From NCBI GenBank assembly GCA_950295325.1, contig OX485804.1, positions 61,286,533 through 61,350,532 of the forward strand: a DNA stretch of 64,000 nucleotides, read 5' to 3'. Shown piece after piece: positions 46,937 through 59,136 of the stretch; positions within the stretch are counted from its first letter, which is position 1, and every line of letters starts with the position of its first letter. The notes below the pieces were generated by a model that saw only the letters and a list, made by a program, of their open reading frames with translations, was not told where the DNA came from and searched no databases. The stretch is from Polytrichum commune. Taxonomy: Eukaryota; Streptophyta; Polytrichopsida; Polytrichales; Polytrichaceae. A program made the position numbers and the translations under genes.

Positions 46937-47794
46937 CAGTCTAACCTTGATAATGTCACCCTTGTTAATAGAACACCTTGATATTGTCACCTAAAAGTTT
47001 GAAACCGATTTTCATAGTGTAAAACTCCCTTGTTATTATCCCTATCACCCTTGATAATATCACTATTTTTTTTCCAAAATCCGTAGTGTAAATGTGATAA
47101 TACCAAGTATGGATGGATTGTATGTGATGGTTGGATGGACATATTGTAGTAGCCGAAAGGGTCATGCGCCGCCCTTGTGATAAATGCAATGCTATTCTTG
47201 GAACTTCATTGTGCACCAACCCTGAATGTTGGAATATTCTACCCTAAGGTGGAATATTCTATTGAGGAGCTTGTGCAAGATGGCGAACAAGTTCTTGATT
47301 CCATGGAAGTAGACCCATTGATTGTTGATAGCAGTGATGATGAGTCTATAGTAGTGAAGCTAAGCGATGCACAAAAATATGCTAAAGATGTTTTGAATTT
47401 TATGGCTAGCCAAGGTTCTCAAATTTTCAACACTCTGGAGTTCTTAGGAATGGAAAAAATCCATGACAAACTCATTAGAATTGGTGTTGCACATTTAACA
47501 TCAACAAAACAATGTGACATTAGAGGTCTTTACCTGATCTCAATGACACATTATGATGTGCTCTTGTTGTAATTCACAATTTTGAATTAGATTTTACATT
47601 CAAAAACATTGAAGTCTCGTATTTGTTATTTTCTTTTTTACATTGTAATTTTCTTTTTATTTTCTACCTTTTTTTTTTGATAATATCACATTATGCACAA
47701 ATCTTCAAAATGTGACATTATCAAATATGTCACACCTTGTTTATATCACTCTTTTTGGTGAAACGGATGGTGTGACATTATCAAGGTTAGACTG
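46937..47794 (+). mobile_element. pogo-like (Tc1/mariner superfamily) element, deleted, 858 bp
   Basis: CAGTCTAACCTTGATAATG(TCAC) opens the element at 46937, and its exact reverse complement closes it at 47794, a perfect 23-bp inverted repeat. TA lies on both sides (46935-46936, 47795-47796). CAGT...ACCTTGATAA ends with a TA target are typical of pogo/Tigger/Lemi elements. The motif TTGATAATGTCAC and variants recur several times inside both ends, likely transposase-binding repeats. The interior holds a 131-codon frame resembling a pogo transposase C-terminus; the catalytic core is gone. Confidence 0.85.
47177..47572 (+). pseudogene. pogo/Tigger-type transposase, C-terminal remnant
   Basis: This 131-codon open frame lies wholly inside the pogo-like element. 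After an acidic stretch (VDSSDDESIVVK) comes LSDAQKYAKDVLNFMASQGSQI, similar in layout to the acidic-then-helical tail of pogo/Tigger transposases, where a sentence-like S..EA...L..FL.Q segment closes the protein. The DDD/DDE catalytic domain and the CENP-B-type DNA-binding domain are absent through internal deletion. The methionine at 47177 is simply the first ATG after the deletion point. Confidence 0.5.
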
Positions 47795-47796
47795 TA

Positions 47797-50326
47797 TGTG
47801 GAGGTCAACCAACCACCCTATCCACCACCTAGCCCCATGGTCCACCATGTATAGTTTGGATGTAAATACTACATTGTTTTGGGATGATGCCCACATCTCG
47901 ACCAAACCCACCATTTCCACCTTGATAATGTGTTTGTCGTCAATTTTCTCTTTGGTGGACACATGTTTCTGGATGGTATATGATCTACTTTGGTATTTGA
48001 TTTGGACACTACAATCATGTTTCTCTCTAACATATTCTAGTATATACTAGATCTATTCATAACCCTGTCATGAGGAGAAATACTATGGTCGCCCCCCCTA
48101 AGTACCTTTCACCGACAAGACCATGTTCATGGTGTTGTTAAACCCGTTTTTAGTATAATATGGTTAGTGTATCCCCAAAATTGTGTGACCCTGAGCCTCT
48201 TGGCTTTTTGAAAATAATGTGAATATCTTCCTCAATATCAATCTTCAATGCTTAGCATGACAACTATGAACTAACTAGATTGTAGATATGATGTCTTGTT
48301 TGAGGTAGAAGATTCCATAGTATACATAATGAAGAGGCATTGATGTATGCTATCCTTGTGTAAGGGAATCAATGCACATTCAAAAATTCTCTTAATAGAT
48401 TGTGGCAATCCATATGACATGCATGTTTGGGAAAAGGGTATGCCATGCTAAAGTTTAGGGATTGACCTAATTTCAATGGCTTCCTCTTTGGAAATTAAGT
48501 TTGGATTGTATTTTCTATAAATGTACATTTAATTTATAAGTAACACTTTTTCTAAGTGGTGTTGGCATCTATTGCATTATAATTCTGAATCATGGTATAC
48601 ATGTTTTACAATCCATTTATTGGCTACTCATTGTTGTATACACACTTGTTTTCATTTTCAATCTTCTTGTACATTGGGACTTTTTGATTCAGGGTCACCC
48701 CCACAAGTCGTTTAGGTTCTTGGTGGGGAGTCCAACCCCCTGTGATTTGAGTACACAAATTAACCTTTGATGTCGAGTGCATGGATGTTTGAACGGTGGA
48801 TTGTGAAATCAATGTTACAGTTTTGTCTGCTCTTTGTCATTTACATTTTCATGGCCTCTCTCCCCCACCCCCTGCCCCCCACTTTTGAGAATTATTTTTG
48901 CCAAGTATGCTTCAGGTTGTTGTAGTGTTGCTTCAACAATGCGATGATCAACATAAGATTAGACTTACATGAATGAAAGTCCACATCTAGCCATTGGCTA
49001 CCTACTAAGGGGTGAGTCCCAAATGCATGTGTAGGAGGGTTGGTCACCAAGCTATGAGCTTGGAGGTCCAAGGTATGGGGAGCTAATCATGCGAGCGTGT
49101 GGGATGTGCACAGTTAATGCTCGTGACACCTGCTAGAGTTGTGAAACGGTCAAGATCAGTTAAGCGGAGCTAGCAAGGGTTGCGACACCTTTGGAGTTGT
49201 GAAAGTCAAAGTCCCATCCAATAGGGAGAGGGGAGCTTTTCCCATGAAAGTGGTTGCGAAACATCAGCAGGAGCCGCCATGGGATGTCCCGTGGAAGGAA
49301 AGAAGGCATGGTTTACCATTCCTAGACATTTGCAATATTTTGGTTTCTAAGAATATTTGGAATTTGCAACAAAGAAATATGAATGTTAAAAATTAGAACA
49401 TAATTTCAAACGAAGTTTTGAACACAGCATGTACTTCCAAAATAATTACATTTTTTGCAAACAAAAAGAAAAGAAAAAGTGGTTGTTGAATGGGATGAAA
49501 GGAAAAATATACTCACAAAAGTGGAAATGTTGTAATAAAAATCAAGGGAAACTTATGTGAGATTGTTGCCTTTTGGAAGAAATAGAGTTTTGATATGGTT
49601 GAACCCCAACGTATGTGTGAAGTGGGTGGGGGGGGGGGTGAAGGAGTGGGAGTAGGTAGCACTGTGGTGCCACCAAAACCTCCCCCAAAACTAAACCCTA
49701 AACATGTCAGCACACACCCACTCATGGGCAAACATACAATGGGAAGGGGAGATGGTAGGTGCTACCATTACGGGGCTCATCTAGTTTAAGGCAAGGCATG
49801 TGGCATTGTAGAACCAAACAAATTTCACTCAATGCATATTTATAAAACCAAAATGAAAATGAAAATCTCTATGAATGTTTGTCAACAATGTTTGCAAATT
49901 TTGGATATAATTGAATGAATGTGTTTGATCAACAAATTTAATTAACCGCCACCCTATGATGAAATGCCACACTTCTTGTGGTGTAACATACAATAAAATG
50001 ATTGGTACAAAATATGAAGCAAATGACCCAAGCCTTGACAGTCAATATCTAAAGTCACACTTGTTAGTCACAACTGCCCATGGGGAGTGCACTCAATGTG
50101 GCATGTACAAACCCACATGGGTGCACAAAAGGAATATTAATTGTGCCTAGGGGTTGCAAAGTATACTTAAGGTATGGATATTCTTTATTCTAGCTTTGTA
50201 AATATACTAGGCATATTATTAATATAATCCTAGTTATATTTCTACTTTTAGGCCCATAGTCAATTATTATCAAGAGGTCCAAATATGTTTTTCATCGAAT
50301 ATGTGAACCACATTTATATATGAGAT
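47797..50326. other. no recognised gene
   Basis: Short unrecognised frames, a G-run near 49628-49637, and no terminal repeats I can pair. 48070-48120 has a C-rich CGCCCCCCCTAAG segment, which may be an isolated element end. Confidence 0.4.
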
Positions 50327-51249
50327 TTGTGGTTTAGGATGAGAGGGGGAAAGAAGTTTATCTTGATGTTCAAATTTCATGCCACTGTACAACGCCCCAC
50401 GTTAAATTGTTCAAGGATTAATTTTCAAGTTAATGCACTAGTGAGCATTGTATGTTTTGATGTTTGTGAAGTATTCTTCAGTAAAGTTGGAGGAATGATG
50501 CAAAAGAGGACATATGATGGTTGTGATCTAATAGGAGGCACTAGTGCATTGGCTAGAAATGCAGAATTTAAGGTTGACCCTAAGGACCCAAGTTTCAATA
50601 AAGCTTACAAAAAAAACGACTCACATTTGGTCTAGCCTTGAGCTTGATGGAAATGCCCTATTGTAGATTTGGGGATTACATGAGTATTTTGACAGATGAA
50701 CAATTTGTGGCAACACTACATGAGGGTTTTGTTGATGCACATGCAACATGTGCACAACTAGGGATGAAGCCAATGAAAAACATTGCCTCGATGTTGGCAG
50801 ACAACTCCTTGGGAGCACGAGAGACACATGGAGGCACAACTTTATAGAGACATGAGGGAGGAGGAAGAATGTGATTCTAATCACCTTCTTGGAAGTGCAA
50901 AAGACATTGGTGAAGAGCCTAGAATGTTCGATGAACATTCAATGACAAATGCATCAACCATTGAATTTGAATAAGGCGTATTTTGGATAGTCTTGTTGAT
51001 GGGAATGATGGAAATCCATTACAACATTCTGTATTGCCATTTGTTGAAGTGGATTGGTCTAAAATCTACAACAGTACCTTGGTAAGTGAGTTGAATGATA
51101 ATCTCACGTTGTTCAAGGTTAGGCCCACCAAAATGAAGTATGATATGTTGTATGTCAAACCTAAAGTTCAACTATGTAGAGTGGGGGATAATGATTACTT
51201 ATTGAAATTGGGGCGTGATTGCGCGTATCATTTGTCTCTCAAGCAATAG
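50327..51249 (+). pseudogene. unrecognised plus-strand coding relic
   Basis: Open frames in two registers follow each other: 50327-50635 (102 codons, including KRTYDGCDLIGGTSALARN), 50638-50847, 50783-50974 and 50983-51249 (88 codons, including LPFVEVDWSKIYNSTLVSEL and VRPTKMKYDMLYVKPKVQL). The residue composition looks like real protein broken by frame changes, but I recognise no family. It ends just before the MITE at 51336. It may be a dead transposon gene or host gene. Confidence 0.3.
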
Positions 51250-51335
51250 TTGAAGGAGTAGAGGAAAACAAGAAAGAAAAAAAAAGCAAGTTGGCCAAAA
51301 CATTGGTCTCCAAGACTTGGATGCATAGCAAAAAT

Positions 51336-51696
51336 CTCGGGGGGGGGGGGGGGGGGGGGGGGAGGTAGTGTGTTAAAAAGTTAAGGATATAGGTGCGAAC
51401 AACCACTATTTTATAGGGGGGTATTACTTTCAATTCTCTTCTTTTTTTCACATGCTATCATTATGTAAATTTCTACTTTGGGTTAATAGAAAAATGGCTT
51501 GCATTACTTATAATTCCAAATTACCTATTATTCCATACCCTATAGTACTTTAAAGATGTCCAGTGCCATTTTTGATACCCTATATTACTCGTAAGTTCAT
51601 TTATAATTTTATGCTCCCATGTTTTTAAAATACCCTATCATTTGTTCGCACGTATATTGCTACTCCAACCAATGACTACCCCCCCCCCCCCCCGAG
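51336..51696. mobile_element. MITE with 24-G/15-C ends and 8-bp target duplication
   Basis: It starts CTC then 24 G (51339-51362) and ends 15 C then GAG. Octamers GCAAAAAT flank both ends exactly (51328-51335 and 51697-51704). The body is an inverted sister of 14142-14449: its right part carries AAAATACCCTATCATTTGTT, CGCACGTATATTGCTACTCC and CAACCAATGACTA before the C-run. No coding capacity. Confidence 0.9.
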
Positions 51697-52544
51697 GCAA
51701 AAATATCAATAGGTGGATTGAGTATTGACAACCAATTAACCTCTCGAATATGCCTTCCAATATGGAAATAGGGCTATGTTGGTATCAAAATAAAAATGGG
51801 TCAATATGGGCCTTTGATTTGATCAATCCTTTGATGGTAGAGTTATAAACCATCATTGCATTTGCTACAATTTTGTGGAAACAAATTCGTATGAGTAACA
51901 TCCAATGGATAAACAAGTATTTCATGATTTCATCAATGATAAATAAACATGTCTTGCTAATATTACTTTAGCCATATTTTCCATATGATTTCTTTGGCAT
52001 ATACATATGATTGGGTCTATACAGTTTATTTATTTTTCACATGTGTATGTACTGAGGGGATTTCCTAGCTACATATTTGTACGTATATCATTTTCAATAG
52101 GGAAAAAATCTTGTACATTATGGAGAATAATTTCATGATCATGCATGCACGTGGTTTCTGATTCTAATAATCTATGCACCCCCTATGTTGTTGCCTAGCC
52201 ACTATTTGGAGCAGCAAGGCGAGTAAGTTGCCAACAATTGCCACAATACCCGCTTTTCATACCCTTTGAAACCAATGTTCAAATGCCAGTAGTAAGAAGC
52301 TAATGACTCACTAATGAAGCCGCTACCACTAATGGCAACCAGTGTGTATGTTTGACAAATTTCATGTGACGTTCAACCTCAAATCCAAAGTGTCACGTGA
52401 CATTTTCAAAAACAAAAATGAATGTCAATTGACATCTAAATTTTATTCCAAAATGTCACCTCAATTTTTGGCTTACACAATATTTTAGAAAACTAATATT
52501 TTAAATAATAAAAAACAAACTTGATTTGTAACAAAAAAAAACTA

Positions 52545-52904
52545 TCAATCGAGCGTAAGTATCCTTTGGTCTCGCATGTTTCTCCAAATGTTGAAGATGG
52601 TAGCCCAATCCATTGCATCCACTTCAAGCCCACAAAGAGAAACCCGCATAAGAGCATCAAGGGTCTTCAAGTTCAACCTATTGCGCAAGTGGCTTTTGAT
52701 TGCATTTTGTTTGGAAAATCCTCTCTCACAAATAGCTATACTTGATGGAATGAGTATAATTTTTTGCCAAAGTTGCATAAGCTTAGGCCAATTTGTGTGC
52801 CATTCCAAATTGCTACCACATATGCGCCAAGCCTCAAATATCGTTTTGTTCTCACACTCATGTTGAAGTGTTTCCGTAAATTCCAAGAGTTCTCCCTTAC
52901 ACAT
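52545..52904 (-). pseudogene. hAT transposase C-terminal (dimerisation) fragment
   Basis: The 119-codon minus frame contains WPKLMQLWQKIILIPSSIAI then CERGFSKQNAIKSHLRNRL and LDALMRVSLCGLEVDAMDW. The block IP.S.A.CERGFS..N.IK...RNRL....LDALMR is the hallmark of the hAT dimerisation domain in the ZNF862/KIAA1586-like branch that is also common in plants. The upstream DNA-binding zinc finger and catalytic core are missing. The frame runs to a proper-looking stop, so this is the 3' end of the original gene. No hAT terminal repeat was found next to it. Confidence 0.8.
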
Positions 52905-54857
52905 GTCACTCTCTTAATTTCGTAAACAATTCATAAATTAAGAAATATGAATTTCGTAAACTAATCAAAACCCCAACTTATGTATTGAATCCATGATGAA
53001 TCTAGCCAAAGAAAAGCAAGCTTCAAATAAAATTGGCAACCCTATTCACAAGTTATGTTTCCAACTTCATGAAGGCTTGACATTATGGAAAAGAGAACCC
53101 TACTTATGTGAATTTCAATATGCAGATGTTGAGTGAAATTCCGCCAGTGCATCGAATTACAAAGACAAATTAAGAAAAAAATGATTAATTTTATTCACAA
53201 TCACAAAGACTACGCAATTCAAAGTGGAATTTATAGAGAAGCTCCACCAAACCATTTACAACACTGAGGAGGAAAAACTAGCCTTTCAGACTTCAATACA
53301 GATGCCTTTCCACTTATGCATTGCGATTAGAGAGAAATGCACGACATACAGAAAAGAAGTCAAGAGCCTTGAATTTAGGCGTCTTTCTCCACTTTTTGCT
53401 TCTGAATCTGCAGCCAGACTCTGCTATCTCTACCGCCAAAAGCAACGGACAGAAACTCTCAAAGGTGATCAACATGGGTGAATATCTTGCACTTCAGTAC
53501 AGAGGCTCTGAGGCTCACAATTACGTATGCTCCTCCTTTTGCTTGATTCTAGTTGAATGTATCTATTTATCTATCTACCTATATGTTGAACAATCAATAT
53601 CAACCGATATCCTCTTGAAGCATATTATATCCTTTAGTGGTAAAGAGAAAGAATAAAAAGTTGTTCAATTGGTGAGGTCTGATCTAGGTCTCTGAACTGG
53701 AATTGTGAAGTATAAAAACACTTTTAGTGCGCTGGCCAACAAAAGGTTGTTACAAGAAGGAATATTGATCGTCATTGGGAATTAATTGGTTCCAGGTGTT
53801 TCCAGAGAGGCAGGAGAAGTGGAAAGCAACCACACAACCACACAATCACAAATTCATAATTATAGGTTAATTATCCCAACAGAACAATTCACTCTGGAAC
53901 AAAGTGCGCTACAATCAATCCTAACCGAAAGCAGGTGCTGATCTTCGTGTCACTTCTGTGTCATTTTTGCAATAAGAAGCCTCTCCAGCTCCAAGAAAGC
54001 TCAAAGGGATTCAGATGCTTTCAACAAGGGAGCTTTGCGATTCAAAGGGAATTGCTCAAAACAACTTTGGTTGAAAGCAAAAAAAACTCACATTGGTTGG
54101 AAGCAAGAAAACTCATATGGAGTGGAGGATGTGCAAGCACCACGGTGATACAAACATTTGCCTCGCCATGTTCCTAGTTAGTCTCGCTCTCCGATCACCG
54201 TCTTAGCTCCAGGTTACAAAGGAAATTGCAAGAGCAAAGTTGAACTTAAGTATGTGAGTGAGTGTAGGAAGTTCTCCTACTGTTATGGGTTATGTTTTCC
54301 GGATACTTGAGCTGCACTTTATAGTACTCAAGTAATACGTGTCATTTCAATTTCTAGTGTGTCAATTGACGTGTGGTTTTTTTCTTCACAAGTCACAGTA
54401 CGTGTCAATTTCTAGATTGTGCGTGTCAATTGACGTGCATTTTTTTTTGTGCAAGTTTTTGTGTGTCAAAAGAGAAAAACTTGCAAAAACTTTGTCAAAC
54501 ATATACACTGATGGCAACCATGCCAATGAGCCTTGGCTAAAAATGGGTGGTTGTCATCGCCAAAAACGGCCCACTACTACCTGACAAGCCTACATGTAGC
54601 ATGCTACCTTCTGATTACGGCGACGTACAATTAATTGCCTCAGTGTTCCCGAATACAATTCTCGAATAGTTTGTGACATATTCCCAATCCCACCCAACTA
54701 AATAATGTTATATGCATAGTTATGGAACTTCAAATTTCCACACCGAGGAAAGTTCTACGAATAACATGGGCTTAGATCAATGGCCGACCCTCCCACACGT
54801 TTGGTTTCTTGTGGTTGGCTACATGCTAGTAGGTTTGTCGGCACTCAATGTTCTAAA
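52905..54857. other. no recognised gene; repeated GTGTCAATTGACGTG motif
   Basis: The motif GTGTCAATTGACGTG occurs near 54359 and again near 54422, with a related GTGTCAATTTCTAG between. The same palindromic core (TGTCAATTGACA) appears near 52425. Short frames of 80-111 codons (53224-54177) show no family pattern. Confidence 0.4.
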
Positions 54858-55085
54858 ACACTACACTAAATATTGTATGTAGTGTCTCTTACTAGTCGTA
54901 GTTACACAATGCTATATCATTTTACCATCGATGTAATTTTTTTAAAACCAAGTAACAATGTTAATGTATTATAATGTCCAAACAACCGATTTGACCTTTG
55001 TTGGCAGAAAATGAGATATACAGTAAATAGTTATAGCATTGCATAATTCCAAATAGTGAGTGACACCAAATACAAGCTGTAGTGT
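54858..55085. mobile_element. MITE with long inverted repeats, 228 bp
   Basis: The left 55 bp (ACACTACA, ..TGTAGTGTC.., GTTACACAATGCTATA) and the right 54 bp read in reverse (ACACTACAGCTTGTATTTGG, ..ATTATGCAATGCTATA) match with scattered changes, so nearly half the unit is inverted. Ends resemble the CTACACTAAAT family of 31650, suggesting a Harbinger-related MITE. No target duplication is convincing. A solo end of the same type lies at 38156. Confidence 0.65.
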
Positions 55086-56292
55086 ACTATCTGCCCACAG
55101 GAGGGTGGGCAGCATTATGGGATCTTCTCCACATAGACGTTTTACTATAGAGATTTGTGGCCTGGGACCGCCAAAAATGTGAGCATTTTGTGATGTTATT
55201 AACCTCTGAAGTGCAAGAAGATGTGTCAGCACATTCTGTATTGACTGGAATACATTATGTCATCACTTCGCCCAGTAGCCAAACACATAATCTGTTCAAT
55301 AGTTTTTGCAGAGGTAAAAGTAAAAAAAGCCCGGGGTTTAAAAATATGGAGGAATACTGATGGAGGGGGCGTGTGAGGAGAGGAGTACTGTACGTACTTT
55401 ACTTGCTGCAATTATCACTGTTGACAATGTGCGTTTCCTGGGAATTTTAAGGTGACGCTCTGATTCGTTCCGGGCGCGTGCAAAGTTGGGGAAGTCTTAT
55501 GACAATGTCCACCATTACTGGGCATCTTATATATACACAAAGGTGGCGATGAGGCAAAGGAAAAAACCAGAATAATAATGCCTGCCAGTGCCAGCACCAA
55601 TGGGCGTTGACGGAGCAAGGAGACAAGGTGGGCGTAGTAATAAGGTACCGAACAAGGGAAGGGGCAGCCACTTGATGAGTCGAGGTTGAGGGAGTACTTT
55701 TCCCCAATGTAAGAATGGATTTCGTTAAAGATGTTGGTGGCCATTAACTAAGCATGGCATGTGCCCCGGCCCTCTGCCTACATTCTACAAGGTACCATGC
55801 ACAACTGCTACGAAGAACTACGACCAAAATACTCTACCATGCATGGCCATCACGGGGGCTGATCTTTCTGCATGGATATACATGGGTCCGGATATACATG
55901 TGGATGTTGCCTTGCCTCGGCCTCCTTGGTTGCTACTTGCTCTCATGACTTCGCCCCATGCCAAGATTTCCCAAACTCATCAACCACTTGAAGCAGACAA
56001 GTACAAAAGCATGCAAACTTCAGACAACCCCAGCACTCTGATCCCAGGACTCTTGCATCCCCTACCCTACACCAACACTCAATTGCGACTGCATTGACTC
56101 ACCAAGCTGACTGATCAGATGATCAACTGACACGAGATAAGGTCGAGGCACCCATAATCGATCAGGTCCATTTAATCACTCAGGCGGTCGTGTAATGTTG
56201 ACGTGGACGAGATCTGTATATTTTGTAGGCGAACGTAGTTAAGGTTTATATGGTAACGACTTGTGATTGATTATCTTCATAAGAGTTTTGAC
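55086..56292. other. no recognised gene
   Basis: A slightly GC-richer block (55380-56100) with frames up to 112 codons and no motif. TATATATA at about 55528 and several CATG-rich stretches could be promoter or exon sequence, but I cannot support either. Confidence 0.35.
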
Positions 56293-56505
56293 CAGTGATC
56301 GGGGAGATTTTTGGGCATAATCGGTTGAGATCCTAGTGTTTGCAAGTCCAACCGGTTACATGTTGACAACCTTTGGTTTTCCTTTATCAAATTGGGGGAT
56401 ATTCTATACATTCCTCTAAAATGATCGGTAATTTTCTTGCAGTCTTGAACTTCAACCGGTTATTTCTCAAACTCGTAACTAACGGCCGGTTCTCCCCGAT
56501 CATAG
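56293..56505. mobile_element. hAT-type MITE, copy 3, perfect target duplication
   Basis: CAGTGATCGGGGAGA (56293) and TCTCCCCGATCATAG (56505) form a terminal inverted repeat with 12 central bases perfect (TGATCGGGGAGA). GTTTTGAC flanks both sides exactly (56285-56292 and 56506-56513), with T2 and A7. It is the same family as 37717 and 42552 but in the opposite orientation, and is the best preserved of the three. Confidence 0.9.
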
Positions 56506-57306
56506 GTTTTGACAACTATCGTAATCAAGCATTAGAATTTGGAAGAGGGGTTATGGGTTAACCTATAGTAGATCGTTTTAACTTCTTACCCTGACTATAA
56601 TACCATTTCAAATTTGTAGCGATTTCCATATTCGTGGAAGGAAAAATCTACATTCTCCTTAGAATTTGTTTCTTTTTGTAAGAAAATTAATTCCCCGCTC
56701 TTACTCCTCCTAAACATATGCAAACTCTCTTGTTTTATCGGCTATAGATGCCTCAACCTTATGCCACCTCCAGATGTGGGGGTGTCATGGCATGCACCCA
56801 AGTTACCTAGCTACTACTATGTAGTACCCATTTATTAAAGTGGTAACCCGTGTTCACACTTTTGGTGTCATCTTTCTTCTCTATACCATTCCTTTGTCTT
56901 TAGTAACAAGGATTTCACACTTTTGGTACTAGTAGGGCATATGTATTTGACTTGATACTTTTGTTTCCGATATCCTTCAGGTTTATATACCATACAAGAG
57001 CGTGGCCCGACCCTTCAAACCTAGATAAAATTGTCCTAGTATCAATATGGTTTAGAATGGTATTTCTCCCCAAATAATAACTCGGGTATACCAAGATTCT
57101 CTCACCTTTAGACAACCCCATCCAAATTCTAGGGCTTTTGCATTCCCTACCCTACAACAACACCCCAACTTGGCCTCATTGATTCATCATTTGACACACA
57201 CTACCCCACCAACAGATGTGGGGGGTGTCGTGGCATACACCGATGTCACTTGGCTGTTGGAGTTATCCTCAGACCGTGTAAAAAAAACTCATGATTTGAT
57301 TGGAGA

Positions 57307-57604
57307 GTTTGGCCCACTTTTTGACATTCTGTGATGATTGAGGAGTGTTAAAGTGGTGTCGGAACTCCCAACTTTACCGAGATGAAGGGGGAAGCATTTG
57401 ACTTGGGCCAAAGACGGCTATATAAAAATGACCTCCTCATCAAACTTTTAAGAACACGATCTTTAGGTGCCTTGAAAGTTCGCAATGCAAAGTCGGACCC
57501 TTCTCCTTTATTTCACTAGAATGGGATGGGGGGGGGGGGGGGGATCCAACACCACTTTTACACTCCTCAATCAATCATCATAGAATGTCGAAAGTGAGCC
57601 AACC
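57307..57604. mobile_element. 298-bp foldback with 57-bp inverted arms
   Basis: The left arm 57307-57362 (GTTTGGCCCACTTTTTGACA, TTCTGTGATGATTGAGGAGT, GTTAAAGTGGTGTCGGA) pairs with 57546-57604 read in reverse, with few changes and one 4-base insertion. The 175-bp loop ends in a 16-17 G run (about 57527-57543). Transcription would give a long, slightly bulged hairpin. It lies about 1.5 kb upstream of the NCED gene. No target duplication was identified. Confidence 0.7.
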
Positions 57605-57779
57605 TCCCCAACCGAACCACGGGTTTTGGAGCGACTGTAAGAATGCCTGTATTACACCAGTATTATTATGTAGTGCCCCCATACGTGGTAAGGTAAAGTG
57701 AGAGGCAGGCAGGCCGGCCCTTGCAATTTCACAACAGGGACTTAAGAAGATGATGACAAGACGCATGTGGCGGCCTAAT

Positions 57780-59136
57780 GAGTTCACAGACCAGAAAGAA
57801 TTAAGGCAGGCCTGATGTATGTGCTTGCTTGCTTGCTAGCTAGCTAGGTAGGGAGGGCGAAAAAGAGCACAGTGCGTTTGCATGGGGCGCTGCAGCAGGC
57901 GGAAGTGGCGGTGTGAAGGGAGACGTGGGGAAGTACAGGGAGTGGGGCCGAGCGGGGGAGTGAGGTGGCGGCGGGCGAGTGGAGGAAGGAGCGGCCCAGG
58001 GGGGTGAGTCGAAAGCCATCCGCACTGTGGAACGGGACAGCGCAACCCTCCGCAGGCCTTTATATGGGAACACCCTCCGACAATCTATCCGCACCTACCA
58101 CACAAGCATACAACAAATCGAAGTTGTAGCCGCAGATGAGGAGGAGGAGGAGTAGTGCAGCACTATCTATTGCACTGCCCACACCATCCCCCCGAGCCCC
58201 GCCCAGGAGGCAGGCCATCGCCACAGGTCCCCCCCCCCCCCGCGCCATGCCGCGTCGGCCTGCTGCTGCTACTGCTACTGCCACTGCTACTGCTGCATCT
58301 GTTGTTGTTCTTCCCACCCTTGCTCGGACTCTTCGCTTACTCATAAGTGAGTACGAGGCAGCGGGTACCATGATGTCGTAGGTAGAGCATGGCCAAGGGG
58401 TGGTATCGTGGTCCATCATCATACATCATGGCCGCGTCCTAGCCTGTGCTACGCTATGCTGATGTGTTGAGGATTGATTGAGTGATTGTCGACGGCCACT
58501 GGAGTGGGACACTGTTGGAGTAGATTCCGAAGCTGGGACACAGTTCACTTGACGGTTACAGAGGGAAAGGAAAGGCCTTGCACTTATTTACTTCACACTA
58601 CTGCACTGAAAGATCACCGAAATTGGGCTGCTCATAAAATCAGTCCATTCCTCCTAACACTAGTAGGGCACCAATTCAGCTCATCACAAACTTTCGATTG
58701 AAACCCGCCGAATTTCGAGTTTGTGGAGCTGGTGGGTTGGTTGTTTGGTTGGTTGATTGGTTGAATGAAGCAAGACGGTCCTTTAGTAACAAATTTACTC
58801 TCCTGTTGGGAAGCGGTTGCCGAGAATTTGGGAGCTGCATCTCCTCCTCGTAAGGGAGCATTGCAAAATTGAGAAGCAGCAGAATTGTGCGAAAGAGTGC
58901 ATCGTGAATGCTGACACGAGAGCTGACCTTGAGTTTCGAGCTGTGCGACGATCAGAGATGGAAGCAGTCCGGAACGACGTGGTGGCGGATCCCCTCCTCC
59001 TGGTGCACTGAACACCGAGGTGGGTTAGGGCGGTAGACGAGAGCAGGAGCCTGTACATGGAGAGTTGGCAGTCTGTGTGTGAGAGAAAAGCTGAGAAGTT
59101 GTCATTCAGAACCGCCTTATTATCCGAGAACGTGGA
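57780..59136 (+). promoter_or_regulatory. upstream region and 5' leader of the NCED gene
   Basis: GC content rises from about 57830. The stretch has CAG/CTG-type and CCN simple repeats (58140-58320) and no recognisable exon; open frames on both strands are Pro/Ala/Arg-rich and low-complexity. A TATTTA-type box (CACTTATTTACTTC near 58580) is a weak TATA candidate. ACGT cores occur near 58977 and 59121. Transcription start is not determined. Several upstream ATGs precede the main start. Confidence 0.4.

Noticed and set aside
57836-58422. Possible gene in the Pro/Ala/Arg-rich frames upstream of NCED
   Set aside because: Low-complexity translation of CCN and CTG repeats in several frames, no splice or domain evidence.
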